Positions 22,238-33,967 of a stretch of DNA of 64,000 nucleotides are shown in pieces. The notes beneath the pieces are model-generated. The model saw nothing but the letters and a program-made list of their open reading frames with translations, made no database searches and was not told the origin of the DNA. The DNA comes from Ornithodoros turicata (taxonomy: Eukaryota; Arthropoda; Arachnida; Ixodida; Argasidae). The translations under genes were made by a program, and so were the position numbers. The stretch covers positions 31,356,213-31,420,212 of the forward strand of contig NC_088202.1 in assembly GCF_037126465.1 (NCBI RefSeq), given 5' to 3'. Position 1 is the stretch's first letter. Each line of letters starts with the position of its first letter.

Positions 22238-24103
22238 AATGGCGAAACGCATTGGACGTTTTGTCAGCGTCAAAACGACGCTCGTACGCCATGGCCTTGC
22301 ACACTCCGCGAAGAAACGCCAGCGAGGCGACCACCCGAAAAGCATGGGATGCGTACGGAGCGAGTGATGCGCGCCACTGTTGCTGTATTCGTCGACCACA
22401 AATATCTGTTTGAACGTGCCGATGCTCTTCTTTCCTGTGGTTCCTGCGTTTCTTCATTCTAGATACCATTAAAATGTTCACGTAAATTTAGTATGATGGA
22501 TTATGTCCCAAAAATTTATGCGAGCTGCTCATACGCAACCTTGTCTGTCGCACGACGGCCATGGTTGTGTCTACTTCTCAGAAAACGCGCCCAGACGCGT
22601 GCGAATATCTGTAGTCGACAGATTCCGGCGTACGCCCTCCGGGCGCGCTGAAAAACTGGTTTTTACGAGGTCACACACACGCCGGGCGCGCGCGCGTCCT
22701 GAAAACGTCGGAAAAACGCTCCATGCGTTTAGCCCTCAAAGGCCTAAACGCATGGAGCGTTTTTCCGACGTTTTCAAGACGCGCGCGCTCTCTGCGTACG
22801 TGTGACCTTGGAAAAACCAGTTTTCCAACGCGCGCGGAGAGCGTACGCGGACATCTGTCGACTACAGATAAGCGGGAACCGCATACGACGTTTTCTCGAC
22901 GCAGATACGCCGAGCTTTGAGGTCGTGACGTTACTCACGATGGAGAAACGTCGGACCCACCCGCAAACGGTGTTTTCTCGGCGCAGCTTAGGAGCCGGCG
23001 CAAAGTTTGTACTCGAGGCCCCTGGCGGCATTTCTCGTCCTGAGTAAGAGCTATTATAGGCTGGCATAACATACGCGACAGATATCACTTGAAAAACATG
23101 AAGTATAACTTCATATAAATACAATATCTGGTAACCAAAGGCAATAACCAAGGCGCGCCGACCATCAACGTGCAAATCTATTGCTTGTACTTCTGCTTCC
23201 GTCCGCTGTTCTCCAGCGTCTCCCAGTATGAACCAATGGCGAAAATTGCTGCTGCTGTTAAAAAAGAAAAAAAACTGCTTCTTCTCTAAAAGCGACAGCT
23301 GTTGCGGTAGAAGGATTGAAGAGGACCGTCGAGAACACTCTACTGGGTGCAGCGATATCTAGGCCAGAGCGAAACGACAATCGAACAATGACTAGCAAGT
23401 CGGATGGTATGCGTTTTGTCGCTCCCGTGTCCGCATTCATTTTCATTTCCAGCCAATTCTCCCTGGTCCATTTCATTCTGTCTTCCACTTGCGCGTACTT
23501 CGCGACCACACAGTCTATGCCCACACAGCTGAGCAGCTGTGGAGACGGTCGTTTCTGGCCAAGCATGCGATTGGTGAAGACCGACACGTCGCTTCCTGCG
23601 CTTGCCGCTCCGATCTGTTCACCTCAGATGTCGGCGTCCCCACTCGACGGCTATTGTTCGTGGAGCTGAACGTAAAAATGCCAAGCGCTCGGCGTTCTTG
23701 CGTCGAGAAAACGTCGTATGCGGGTCGCCCTATATTCGCTCTCGTCCGGGCGCGTTTTTCCGAGGAGTGGTCAGAGCGATGGCCGCCGTGCGGCAGACAA
23801 AGTTGCGTATGAGTAACTCAAACAAATTTTTGAGAAATCACCACCACAGTGAATTTACTTTACTTTTCAACGATGTCTCTAACGAATGAAGGCAGAAAAC
23901 GTAGAAAACAACAACATCCACACATTTTAACAAACGCTTGTCGTCGGCAAATATGGCAATATTGGCGCGCGTCACTCGCACTGCACAGGCCTCATGCGTT
24001 TCGGGTGGTCGTCTCGCGGGCGTGTCTTTGCCGCGCGTACAAGACCACGGCGTGCACTCGACGTTTTGACGCTGGGAAGACGTCCCATACGTTTCGGCCT
24101 TAA
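22238..24103. repeat. Nested foldback element
   Basis: Outer arms (about 22238-22440 and 23895-24103) are imperfect reverse complements sharing, for example, cagcgtcaaaacg. Inside is a second inverted pair (about 22505-22580 with 23780-23830) and a near-perfect inner palindrome (22597-22880). Both outer arms, read in their own direction, encode similar 75-residue stretches around WRASLA..HAFRVV. No transposase recognised. Confidence 0.7.
22686..22790. repeat. Inner palindrome of foldback
   Basis: Arms 22701-22731 and 22745-22775 are perfect 31-bp reverse complements (ends gaaaacgtcg / cgacgttttc). They extend to about 46 bp with one mismatch into alternating gc runs. The loop is about 13 bp. 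Confidence 0.92.
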
Positions 24104-24811
24104 AGGGGCAATAAACAGGTATGCAAGGTGCACTTTTTTTTAATGCAGTGTGATTCGTTTCCTACAGTGACGTTTAGCAAAAATTTTTGTCGCAAAAAAG
24201 TAAGTAATGGCTCCAAACCAACCAAATATTCACTGGACTATTTCGCGCTCATGCCCCGCCCTGCGATGCCCTGGCGACAATAGCCACACGTCATTTTGAC
24301 GTTGCGCACCATCAACCATTCAAAATGCGGGGTGCCTATACACTGATTTTGTTTTAATATCGGGTATTGAGGTGAATTCTAAACATATTTACACTTATCA
24401 AACCCAAGGTAGCCAGATCAAAAGGTACCAAAAGCCCATAATATTCCATTTCATGTGCGCACTATGTTTTCAGCGCTGTATTGTTCCGCGAGGTCACAGC
24501 GGTGTTCTCACAACCGGTTCTCCCCGCACGCTGCTGTTTGTGTCAACGAGGCCCGTCATTAGCTAGGAGTCCGAAATCTCCCCCATCTCCAGTGACTGGA
24601 ATGCAGCTTTGCTACACGTGCGAGACGTGTGACGTAGATGCTCTCCGAGTAGGAAGGAGAGACTCACGCGGATTATGCTCTTTGAATGGCATTGTTTCGT
24701 GGTAAAGGCGCTCGCTAGAAGTAAATGAGTTTCATAATTGGATATCGTGAGCCACGTTCTTTCATAGAGCATAATAACTGGAGAATATTCCTGGAGCTGT
24801 TTAGTGCCCCT
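24104..24811. mobile_element. TTAA-flanked MITE
   Basis: Ends AGGGGCAATAAACAG and CTGTTTAGTGCCCCT with TTAA at 24100-24103 and 24812-24815. TTAA duplication is the hallmark of piggyBac-type insertion. No coding content. It abuts the foldback element. Confidence 0.65.
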
Positions 24812-24815
24812 TTAA

Positions 24816-27800
24816 TCCAAACGAAGTAAAGCGCATGCGCGTCGATCCCGTCTCCCCCAACTGATCGTAAAGGTTTGCACAACCGGTTCCCGAAAGCTCT
24901 CGACTGTCCCTTCAAGTAACACAATTTCCCATATGGTTCACGCGTAGTTTCTTTGATGTACCAGCGCAAATCACTTCAGAAAATAGCACCAAAGCATATA
25001 TTGATATTTGAAATACGACAAAGTCTGAGTACCTTTTCAGAGATCGTAGGCCTCTCGCAGTAGAGCATATAGCGCGGGGGTAGATACAGTATGTAGAAAT
25101 ATAAGGAAAGTTCCAAATGGTTGAACAGAACGAACTTCCTTTCCTTTAAGGCGGATGGATTGGTTTGTATCGTCGCTGCCTATTGCGCCAACGTCACGGG
25201 TTCAAACTAACATGTTGTTCACGGGCACCGAATGAATACATACCTTAAATAGTTTATAATTGGGGGTATATTTACGTATAAGGTGTGTCCGCCCACATTT
25301 GTGTGGCGGCATGCTGCACACGTGCCGCAGCGTAGGACTGCGGATAATTCGACCAACCGTAGGGTATGGAGGCTTCACGGTGACTTTATCAGCGATTTAC
25401 TATAACACTCTTAAAGGAGCTCTGAAAGGCATCTCAAAAATTTTCCTTTTCGAATGCGTTGTGGAAGTAGGTAACTTAACTTGATGATTAACACGAAAAT
25501 TTTCTCTGTACGCGATGTTTTTCGTAGAAAAAAGACACTTGAACATCGCCGCGCGTGTTCACACTCGACTCGCTCCTCCGGGTCCAACGAGGAGGAGAAT
25601 AAAAAACAAAAAAAGAAACGTCATTGGTGATGTAATAAAACTTGAAAGCCGCGACCGCGCTTCTATCCTGGTCAGTGCTGACTGGGTTTGTTATCTTTCT
25701 TTCGTTCTGTTTTCTTTCACCCTGCTTTCTCCGTGTCAGGTGATGAATAAGGGAGGACCTCGATATTCCTGGTCGTGAAACCCCGTTCTCGAAATTCATG
25801 TTCTGGAAACAAGGAAAATCAGGGAAATGCTGCTTCGTAAGACGATATGATATTAGGAACATAACATCACTATTTAACCACTCAAATTCAGGGCTTTTCT
25901 ATATGTGTCCAAGTCGTCTTAACGAACGAAAGACAGATTTAGCAGCCATTTGGCTTAGCAAGGCGGCATGTTGGTTAGTTAGTTGTGTGCTTGCAATATT
26001 ATGGCTGGGTTAGTCACAGTTTGTCGTTGGCAGTTTTCCACGAGCGACATGTGCATTTTATAGTCAGCTAAAATTAGTCAGCTAACACCAGTCACGTGCT
26101 GTTTCAGTGCACGCCGATATGTCGGCGGGCGCAAACTTAACCGACGTTGTCGGTCACTATATGGTGGATAAACCTGATGCAATATATGGTGACAAAACAA
26201 ATGACGCCGAGCACGGATGAACTCAAACTTGCGTGTCTGCATCGGCCAGTTCTCGTTTAGCTCGATGATTGGTAAGTTAACCATAAATTGTGGTGCTCTT
26301 ATGATACTGCTTGGCTATGTTGGTGTGTAACTCAGATGATGAATGTTCGACTCCTGATGGCACGATGTGCCGGCGACGGCATATTGCGATAGATTTCACT
26401 GGATTGTATCTGACAACGTATGGGCAACAACACTCCTCCAGCTGAATAAGGAATTAACTGAATGGCTAACAAAGTTGCTAGTCGAAGTGACGGGCACTAG
26501 TGATCATAGCAAATCAGTGATATAGCGAATATTGATATAGTGACATAGCGAACGGAATTAGTGGTCATAGCGATGCAGCGATCATTTTGAGGCGTGAACT
26601 GAAGCAGCGCTTAGTGGTGCACTGTGTTTATACGTATTGCCACCAACTACACAACAAGAAACAGTCACCACGATAATGAATAGCATACAAAACACGGACA
26701 CTGACAGAACAGCGTTCAACTGGCACCTGAAGATTATTTTTATAATCCACCTACTCCGGAAGGTCGCTTTAGGGAAAGCAAGGTCAAGCGGGGAGAGGTT
26801 GACCGATTTTTGATTGACTTCGCTCGGGGAGTTTAACGAGGATGGCCTCTACAATCTCACGGTGTAACCTTGAACAGTGCATGTAGACGAATCTTCGTTC
26901 ACTGTACCTTATAAACCAAAGAAAAAGCAAAGAGAAACTTCTTCCACCGTTGCAGCGGGTTTCCGAGTGAAAAATAGCAGACGACGTCCTTCGAAACCAA
27001 TCAGCGGCTCCACTTTTCCGACGTCAAAATAACGCAAGCGACTCGACAGCTCGTTCCGGGTATTGCGACCGTTGCGCACGGTCGCGATTTTCAAAATCGA
27101 GTTCTGCGATATTTGTGCATCTGTTGATAGAACTACTTCGCATGGTGCATTTTAATAAGCTTACGAACCGCTTTGTTAAAAAAAAAATTGTAGTGGTTAA
27201 ACTGCTTTCCGAGCTCTTTTAAAAGTATAGCAATAACGCATGCTAGCATCCTCCACCGAGGTCGAAACTTAGGGAGCTACTACGATACCGACTGAGCTAG
27301 CGAGGTCAAACTTCAATTCTATATCTGAAACCCAGCCAAAGTCGCGTAGCTCGCGATGTTACTCACCAATTTCCGCAGCCATGGTGTCCTTGCTGCCTGA
27401 CATCTTTCTTGCACTCGTATTGTCTGGAGCTGTAATAGAAGGATGCATCTCGTATAGTGGCAGTGTCCCAAATTGCATTATAGACGAATATCTGCGGATT
27501 TCAATTAAAGCAGTCCTTTGGGTATGTTGGTAAGGCATACTTCTATCTAATAAGGCACAGTCACGAACAAAACATTGAACACGGATAGACAACACACACA
27601 CGAAGCGCTACACTTCATATGCATTTTCTTCAGCATTTACTCACGTTTTTGAGCGCCTTATATTCTATTTCGTTGTAGAAAGACGTCATAAACGGGACCT
27701 TCTGTCCTTTCATCAACCAGTCTCGAGCCACGTTTACATTCGTACGACACAAGCGTATCGAACACAGTTGTCGAATGAAATCCGCCCATGTATGCTAATC

Positions 27801-28046
27801 GATTCGCTAGGAACAAAGCATCGTATTCGACTCGTAAACCATCATCATCTAAACACCTCATTAATTATCTCGCAAGTTGTTGTTGAACTTGGTAAACTGA
27901 GGTAGATCGAGACGGTGGATGCGCTGAGTTAGTATGTGCGAAGATAAGATGCATATGTAGGAAGCCGTCCGCCAATTACGAGGTCTTATCACCGTTCGGG
28001 TTGACAAAATGGCGACATCAGCCACGCGCCGCATTGGATATGGACT
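24816..28046. other. 3.2-kb intron stretch without recognised genes
   Basis: Neither strand shows recognised protein motifs. A minus-strand frame at 27658-27861 was examined as a possible missing ABCA exon and not accepted. No clear repeat ends. Confidence 0.45.
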
Positions 28047-28184
28047 TGAGGCAGGCAACGCGGAGGGAGAAGAAAGGACTACCGGCAGCCTGCGAAGGTT
28101 TGGAAACAACTGAAGGTTTATTGTCGCTCCTCGCGCTCGCCTTAGCTGAGCGCTCGTCGTCATCTTTTAGATAGCTGCGCTACA
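28047..28184 (-). repeat. Gypsy 3' LTR, 138 bp
   Basis: Matches 32226-32362 with a single-base indel and a substitution or two. On the minus strand it begins TGTAGCGCAGC and ends CTGCCTCA. The adjacent 28185-28205 reads, on the minus strand, as a G-rich polypurine tract. Confidence 0.92.
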
Positions 28185-29361
28185 GGGCTCCCCCCTCCCC
28201 CTAGACACTGCTGCGTTACCAGTGGAGAGCGCCAGGAGACAGCGTTTTGTCGAGAACGGTTAGTCGGACGACCTTTGTGTCGTGTCGGCAGAACGGGTAG
28301 CTGCGCCTGATAGGTGATAGCTTCGACATGTGCTGGTTTGAGCCGGTCCTGGGAAACCGTTGTACGATGGCCGTTGATGTCGACAGTGACTGTCTTGTCG
28401 TCGCGGGAGAGGACCTGGTACGGGCCTGCGTATACCGGAGTAAGCGGTGGCTTCACGTGGTCCGCACGGATGGACACGTGGGAAGTCTTGTTCAGGTCGG
28501 GGTGCACGAATATCTTAGTGTATAAAGGCTGCCGAGGCGGAGCCTGTTGGATGGTGCGGAAGTGATCTCGGAGTTGTCTGGTGAAGTCGTCACCTGCGGG
28601 AGGGTGCCTGGAAGTGTGCTCCAAGAAATTGGCAGGCAACCCTAATGGGCAGCCGAAGACTAATTCAGCGGAGCTGCACTTAAGGTCCTGCTTGAGGGAG
28701 GACCTGAGGCAAAGAAGGACCCAAGGGGGGTGGTCAACCCAGTTGGTGGGGTCGGGGCGCGCGTAGATGGCGGCTTTCAGTTGCCTGTGTAGCCGCTCAA
28801 CCATCCCATTTGCCGCAGGGTGGAAGAGGTGGTCGTGATGTGCTGGGCACCAATAGCAGCAAGAAGGGATGAGAAGCTGCGTGAGGTGAATTGCCTGCCC
28901 TTGTCGGTAGTGACGATGGCAGGGCAGCCGAAACGAGCGACCCAGGCAAGAAGGAAGGCGCGACCGACGGTGTCAGGACGGACGGTTATGTCGGGGATGG
29001 GGACGACCTCTGGCCAGCGCGTGAATCGATCGACTGCCGTGAGAAGGTATCGGCAGCTATGAGAGATGAGCAGTGGGCCGACTAAATCGATGTGAAGATG
29101 GTGGAAGCGGCCGGCTGGGCTCGGGAACGGCCGAATAGGCGTCTTTGTGTGGCACTGTACTTTCGACCGCACACAAGTGATGCAGGACTGGGTCCACCTG
29201 CGGATGTCCCTATTGATTCCCGGCCAGACATAACGACCGGCGATGGCCTTATGCGTCGCGCGCACGCCGGGATGAGCAATGTCGTGGTATTCGGCGAATA
29301 TCTTGCGTCGCAAAGGCTCGGGGACGAATGGTCGACGTCGGGGCGTGGACACATCACACAA
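28160..29361 (-). pseudogene. Gypsy integrase
   Basis: Leftward from 29361: HDIAHPGVRATHKAIAGRYV and CITCVRSKVQ form the HHCC zinc domain. HLHIDLVGPL holds catalytic Asp 1 and TTDKGRQFTS Asp 2. A frameshift follows near 28800, then NGMVERLHRQLKAAI supplies the catalytic Glu. The C-terminal part has a PYQVLSRDDKTVTVDINGHR beta-barrel. Integrase joins cDNA to host DNA. The frame change between the second Asp and the Glu makes it nonfunctional. The last codons overlap the LTR. Confidence 0.88.
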
Positions 29362-29405
29362 GCCGGGTAGGTAGACGGGCTTGAGCTGCAGAGACGATGC
29401 GCAGG

Positions 29406-31350
29406 CTAGGGGGCCTTTACTTCGGCGTCCTGTGCTTGGGCTTTCAAAAGCTGGTCGGCATGCACAGGAGAGGGCAGAAACGGGATGGCGTGGATGCGCG
29501 AAAGAGCGTCAGCTGCGGAATTGTCGACACCTGGAATGTGGCGTACGTCCGTGGAGTTCTCAGATATGAACGCAAACTGGCGGGTTTCTCGCTCGGAGTA
29601 GCCGGAATGGTTGGCGATGAATGCGAGCGTCAATGGCTTGTGATCAGTGAGCACATGGAATTCACATCCAGCCAGTAGATAACGGTAGTGCTTCACAGCA
29701 GCGTAGACGGCAAGAAGCTCGCGGCCGAACGTGCTGTAGCGTGCTTCAGCGGGCTTGAGGCGAGCGGGCAGGAGAAGAAACCGAGCGGCCGCCACTCGCC
29801 GTCAGCAAACTGCTGCAGAACAGCACCAACGGCTGTGGTCGAAGCGTCCGTCATCAGGCGTGTCGGGGCACATGGAACAGGATGAACGAGCAAAGTTGTG
29901 CTCACCAGAGCTTGTTTAGCCGCCTGAAAGGAACTCTCTGCTTCCGGAGACCACGGTAACGGGGAAGTGGATGGTTTCGGTGCCCTTAGGAGGTCGGTGA
30001 GGGGATGTAGGATGAATGCGCAGTGGGGAATGAAGAGACGGTGGGTGGAAATTGAGCAAGCCCAAGAACTGGCGGAGCTGTCGGACCGTTTTCGGGCGCG
30101 GGAAATCGCGGATGGCTTGAGCTTTCGACTCCAGCGGGCGTATGCCGTGCTGGTCGATGTGATGGCCAAGGAACTGGGCTTCGCTTTGTCCGAAACTACA
30201 CTTTTTTATGTTGATCACCAGGCCGTGCTCCTGAAGGCATGTGAACACTTGGCGGAGATGATCGATGTGTTCTTGCTGGGAGGCGCTTGCAATGAGGAGA
30301 TCGTCTATGTATGCATAGACGAATGGCAATCCCCGTCGCACGTCATTGATGAACCGCTGGAAGCTTTGCGCTGTATTGCGCGGGCCGAATGGCATCCTCA
30401 CGAATTCATATAGCCCGAAGGGTGTAATAACGGCGGTCTTCGGGATGTCGGACGGGTGCACAGGGATCTGGTGATAAGCCTTAGCCAAATCCAGGGTGGT
30501 AAATACTGTGCAGCCCGCAAGATCAGCCGTGAAATCGTGAATATGGGGCAGTGGGTGCCTGTCCGGTATTGTCTTGGTGTTAAGGTCTCTATAATCCCCG
30601 CACGGCCTCCAGTCACCTGGGTCTTTCTTCGGTACCATGTATAATGGTGATGCCCAATTACTGGAGGACGGGGTAATGATGCCCAGGTCCAACATATGCT
30701 CAAACTCTCGTTTGGCTATGGTGAGACGATCACCGTGGAGCCGGCGGTAGCGAGAGGATACGGGAGGGCCGGTGGTAGCGATGTGGTGTGTCACGTTGTG
30801 TTTGACTTGGGCCTTCAGGTTACAGGGCTTCGTAATTTCCGGGAACTCGTCCAGGAGCGCGGCGTATGGCGAAGGAGGACGAAGCGCGCGGATACCGGTC
30901 GGAGCTTGCGGAGACGAGGCACCTGTCACCTGAAGCGTAGTGGTGCTGTCACATAAGCGGCGATGGCAGACATTAACGGCAAGGTTGACGAATGCCAAGA
31001 AATCGGCGCCTAGTATGGGTTGCGTGACATCGGCGATAACGAGCACCCAGCGGAAAGTTCGCCTCAGTCCAAGGTCGAGCGTTAAAGCGCGTAGCCGTCG
31101 TAGCCGTGTCATACGTCTTGATCGCTGTGCCGTTTGTGTGAGCTCTGTGCCGAAAACGATGATGGTACCAGCAAAGCCGGTTAGCGCCGGTTTAGCTTGA
31201 AGGTTTGTGCCGGAGTGGGAACGGCGACGATCAGCAGCAGACACTGGAATTATGCTGAACTCAGCGCCAGTGTCGACCAGAAGACGATAGCCCGCGATGC
31301 GGTCGCGTATAGTGAAGAGGCGACTGGGAGTGGGGCTGGGATCGCCTGGC
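29406..31350 (-). pseudogene. Gypsy protease, reverse transcriptase and RNase H
   Basis: The protease begins [15 protein letters not shown] (catalytic DTG). RT includes [48 protein letters not shown] and [13 protein letters not shown] (catalytic YIDD). Frameshifts near 30055 and 29730 move RNase H into other frames: LMTDASTTAVGAVLQQ, then YSTFGRELLAVYAAVKHYRY, HVLTDHKPLTLAF and HIPGVDNSAADALSRI. Gene order and motifs are those of a gypsy pol. A 48-bp duplicate of gag zinc-knuckle sequence disrupts the protease (31139-31186). Confidence 0.88.
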
Positions 31351-31454
31351 GCCATCAGTGATCGGCCCGTTGGTTTTCCTGCCAAGCGCAGGGTGGGACG
31401 CAACGTTGAGCTCTGTGCCGAAAACGATGATGGTACCAGCAAAGCCGGTTAGCG
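31139..31454. repeat. 48-bp direct repeat in gag and protease
   Basis: 31139-31186 and 31407-31454 are identical. In the right copy it encodes the gag zinc knuckle (RLCWYHHRF in the gag frame). In the left copy the same DNA is read in another frame inside the protease ([13 protein letters not shown]). Confidence 0.92.
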
Positions 31455-32224
31455 GCCTGGGGTTCTTGAGAGGGAGTCGGTGATGAGCTGCGGCGGGATC
31501 GGGGAGCGGAACGGCTACGGTGCCGGGGACCGGCAGCCGTGAGAGACTGCAAGGCATCAGTGAGCTGCTGAAGCTGGAGCCCAATGCGGTCCAAGCGCGG
31601 GGACTGCTCCGAGGTGGCTGCGGCCATGATGGACGGCTTAGGGGGCTCTGAGTAATCCGCAATCCCGTCAGCCAACGTGGCCAGCCGGTCGTGCGATAAA
31701 TCTTCCGACCCTGCCAAAACCACATGCATCGCTTGCGGAAGTCTTTGAAAGAACAGCTCTCTCAAGATGGGTCGCTGCGCTTCGGTAGCGGAATCGCCGA
31801 GGAGCTGTTTCATGCGATGGAGCATCTGCGATGGCTTTTGGTCGCCCAACTCTTCGTCAGACAGTAGATGCTGGAGCTTAGCGCGTGCGGACACCTCCAT
31901 TTTGCCCAAGATGGCGGTCTTCAGAACGTCGTATGCCTGATCGAGCTGAACTGCGGCGAGGACGTCGTCCAGTGCTGCCGCAACTTCCGGAGGAAGACCA
32001 GCAAGAACGTGAAAATGCTTTGACTGTTGGGACTGGATATGTCGAAGCTGAAATTGGGCCTCGACCTGTCTGAACCAAGACCGCGGGTTCTGGCGCAAAA
32101 AAGGGGGCAACCGCAGCGTAGTGGTCGTCGAAATAGGTGGATCATCGGTGCTGGAGGAATGATTGCCTGAGGGTGATGACATCGACTCAGGCAAAGCCTG
32201 CGTATGTACGACGCGGGTCACCAA
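31355..32224 (-). pseudogene. Gypsy gag
   Basis: An open frame of about 289 codons directly after the 5' LTR and presumed primer-binding site. It has the retrotransposon gag core: LPPFLRQNPRSWFRQVEAQF, then HVLAGLPPEVAAALDDVL, LSDEELGDQKPSQMLHRMKQ and LRELFFQRLPQAMHVVLAG. A Ser/Arg-rich tail precedes a single knuckle-like [18 protein letters not shown]. Gag forms the particle that packages element RNA. This frame is the best preserved of the element, although pol is broken. Confidence 0.85.
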
Positions 32225-32225
32225 A

Positions 32226-32362
32226 TGAGGCAGGCAACGCGGAGGGAGAAGAAAGGACTACCGCAGCCTGCGAAGGTTTGGAAACAACTGAAGGTTTATT
32301 GTCGCTCCTCGCGCTCGCCTTAGCTGAGCGCTCGTCGTCATCTTTTGGATAGCTGCGCTACA
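32226..32362 (-). repeat. Gypsy 5' LTR, 137 bp
   Basis: Partner of 28047-28184. The near-identity suggests recent insertion relative to its frameshifts. Confidence 0.92.
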
Positions 32363-32685
32363 CACTCACAGCAGGAGCGAGACTTGTAGCCGTACTGCAC
32401 AGTCCATCCTAAAGCGTGCGGCGTAGACACATTTTCTCGTTCGGAGCGAATTGCCGGAACAACGTAAAGTGCGGTATCAGCGGAAGTGCACCTCTATAAC
32501 TTTCCAGTGTGACACTGGCTAGGTGCAATCTTAACTCCGAACTCTATGCGCATTCATGTAAACGGTAGCGCAGCATCGTCTCTCCGGTTTCGGCTCGATT
32601 CGATACACTCGTGTCGTGTTTGTATAATGGCGGCTAATGGCCCGCTAAACTTCCGTGTCATTCACTCTCTTCTACTTAGCTCCTA

Positions 32686-33967
32686 CCCAAGCAGCAGACA
32701 ATACAGAACCCATATTGGCTGGGCATTGGCGGTACGAGTTCAATATGGGACCCATTTTGCCAGAATTTCTCCCATATTGGCTCAAACTTGGCAATGTGGG
32801 CCCCATATTGCCAAGTTTGAACCGATATTGGGGAAATCCTGGCAATATGGGCCCCACATTGCCCGTGTACACCCCATATTTACCGAAAATGTAGAAAATG
32901 ATACGTAGCCGTGTTGGTATACTTGTACCAAAATGCCCAAGCAGCAGGGCAAGATTGGATGTTGAAGCGTGTGAAATGCCCAGTTCCATACGTCGTTACA
33001 TCCGACAACTTCCCGCAAATAATACACATTGTTCGAAACAGTCAACATACATGGTAATCCCTCTGTAACATGCACTGCAACTCAACAACTCAACTTCCCA
33101 CTTGCTGCAAACAGCCGCCGTCTTGCTTCGCCATGCCAATCGGTCGAACCCACAGAGAGCGTGGTTTGAGCAAGATCACGCGTAATACAATTACTGCGCA
33201 TGCGCGACACTCGGATCGGATGTTTCATTCGGGCTAAAATGTCGCTGGTTCCTCTAATGACAACGGAATTGCGGCAAGTCAAGTGAAAAAACGCAATGTT
33301 TCTTAGGAAAGGATGTATCTTCCGTAACGCTATGTGCTTTCAAGTTTATGCAGGCTGTGTGAGTTGCTGAGGCGTATGTCAGCGTCACGAAAGTGTTTCG
33401 CGTTTCGCTCTTTATACTCTAGGGGCGAGTTGTAAATTTTTGGTTCATACCCTATTACGATTCCAATGAATGCTTCTAAGGGATGTTGGGCAATGGCAGT
33501 TCCGTGGGACTGCCTGCCTAGCGCTAGTTGATCCTGCTCTTCGTTCTTCGGGTAGTACTATTTTTGAAATGTGATGTGGGCAAGCTTTCGCTCCTCCCAT
33601 CCTACAGTTGGCAATACGACTGCCTGGGTCTTTCCGCAAGACGGGCGTATCACCTGTTCTTCGTTTTTATGGCGATGCAGTGTTGTTTTTGTAACACTAT
33701 GCAAGTGGATCAATAAGGTCTGCAGAAATCAAAAAGAAGAGAGAAGTAATGTCAGTGGTGGATATTATACCGGATAATGCTTTATTACTACACATACTCC
33801 TTGTTAGCGTTATCACGGAAATATTGGGAAAATAGGCTTGCCAATATTGACAGCCCATATTGGTCCAGTGTGGAGCCTGGTTGCACTCCCCATATTGGCA
33901 GACCATATTGGACCAAATTGGTAATCCTGGCAGCTCATGTGTGTCCAATATTGGCGTGCTGCTTGGG
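32686..33967. repeat. CCATATTGG-rich repeat region with CCCAAGCAGCA ends
   Basis: Clusters of CCATATTGG/CCAATATTGG words at 32700-32880 and 33820-33960 are arranged in both orientations. The end motif cccaagcagca occurs at 32686 and 32936, and its complement at 33957-33967. Likely one long or two partial copies of a MITE family sharing ends with the 153-bp MITE at 20793. Confidence 0.5.

Larger units (their letters stand above)
28047..32362 (-). mobile_element. Gypsy-type LTR retrotransposon with short LTRs
   Basis: Minus-strand element with 5' LTR 32226-32362 and 3' LTR 28047-28184, near-identical and ending TG..CA. A purine-rich tract lies beside the 3' LTR and TTTGGTGACCC follows the 5' LTR as likely primer-binding site. 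Order gag, PR, RT, RNase H, IN is that of gypsy. About 4.3 kb in all. No exact target duplication was seen (gact against cact). Several frameshifts make it a relic. Confidence 0.9.

Noticed and set aside
27658..27861. Minus-strand frame with aromatic-rich peptide as the missing ABCA loop exon
   Set aside because: No convincing acceptor/donor pair in the needed phase and no ABCA loop motif.
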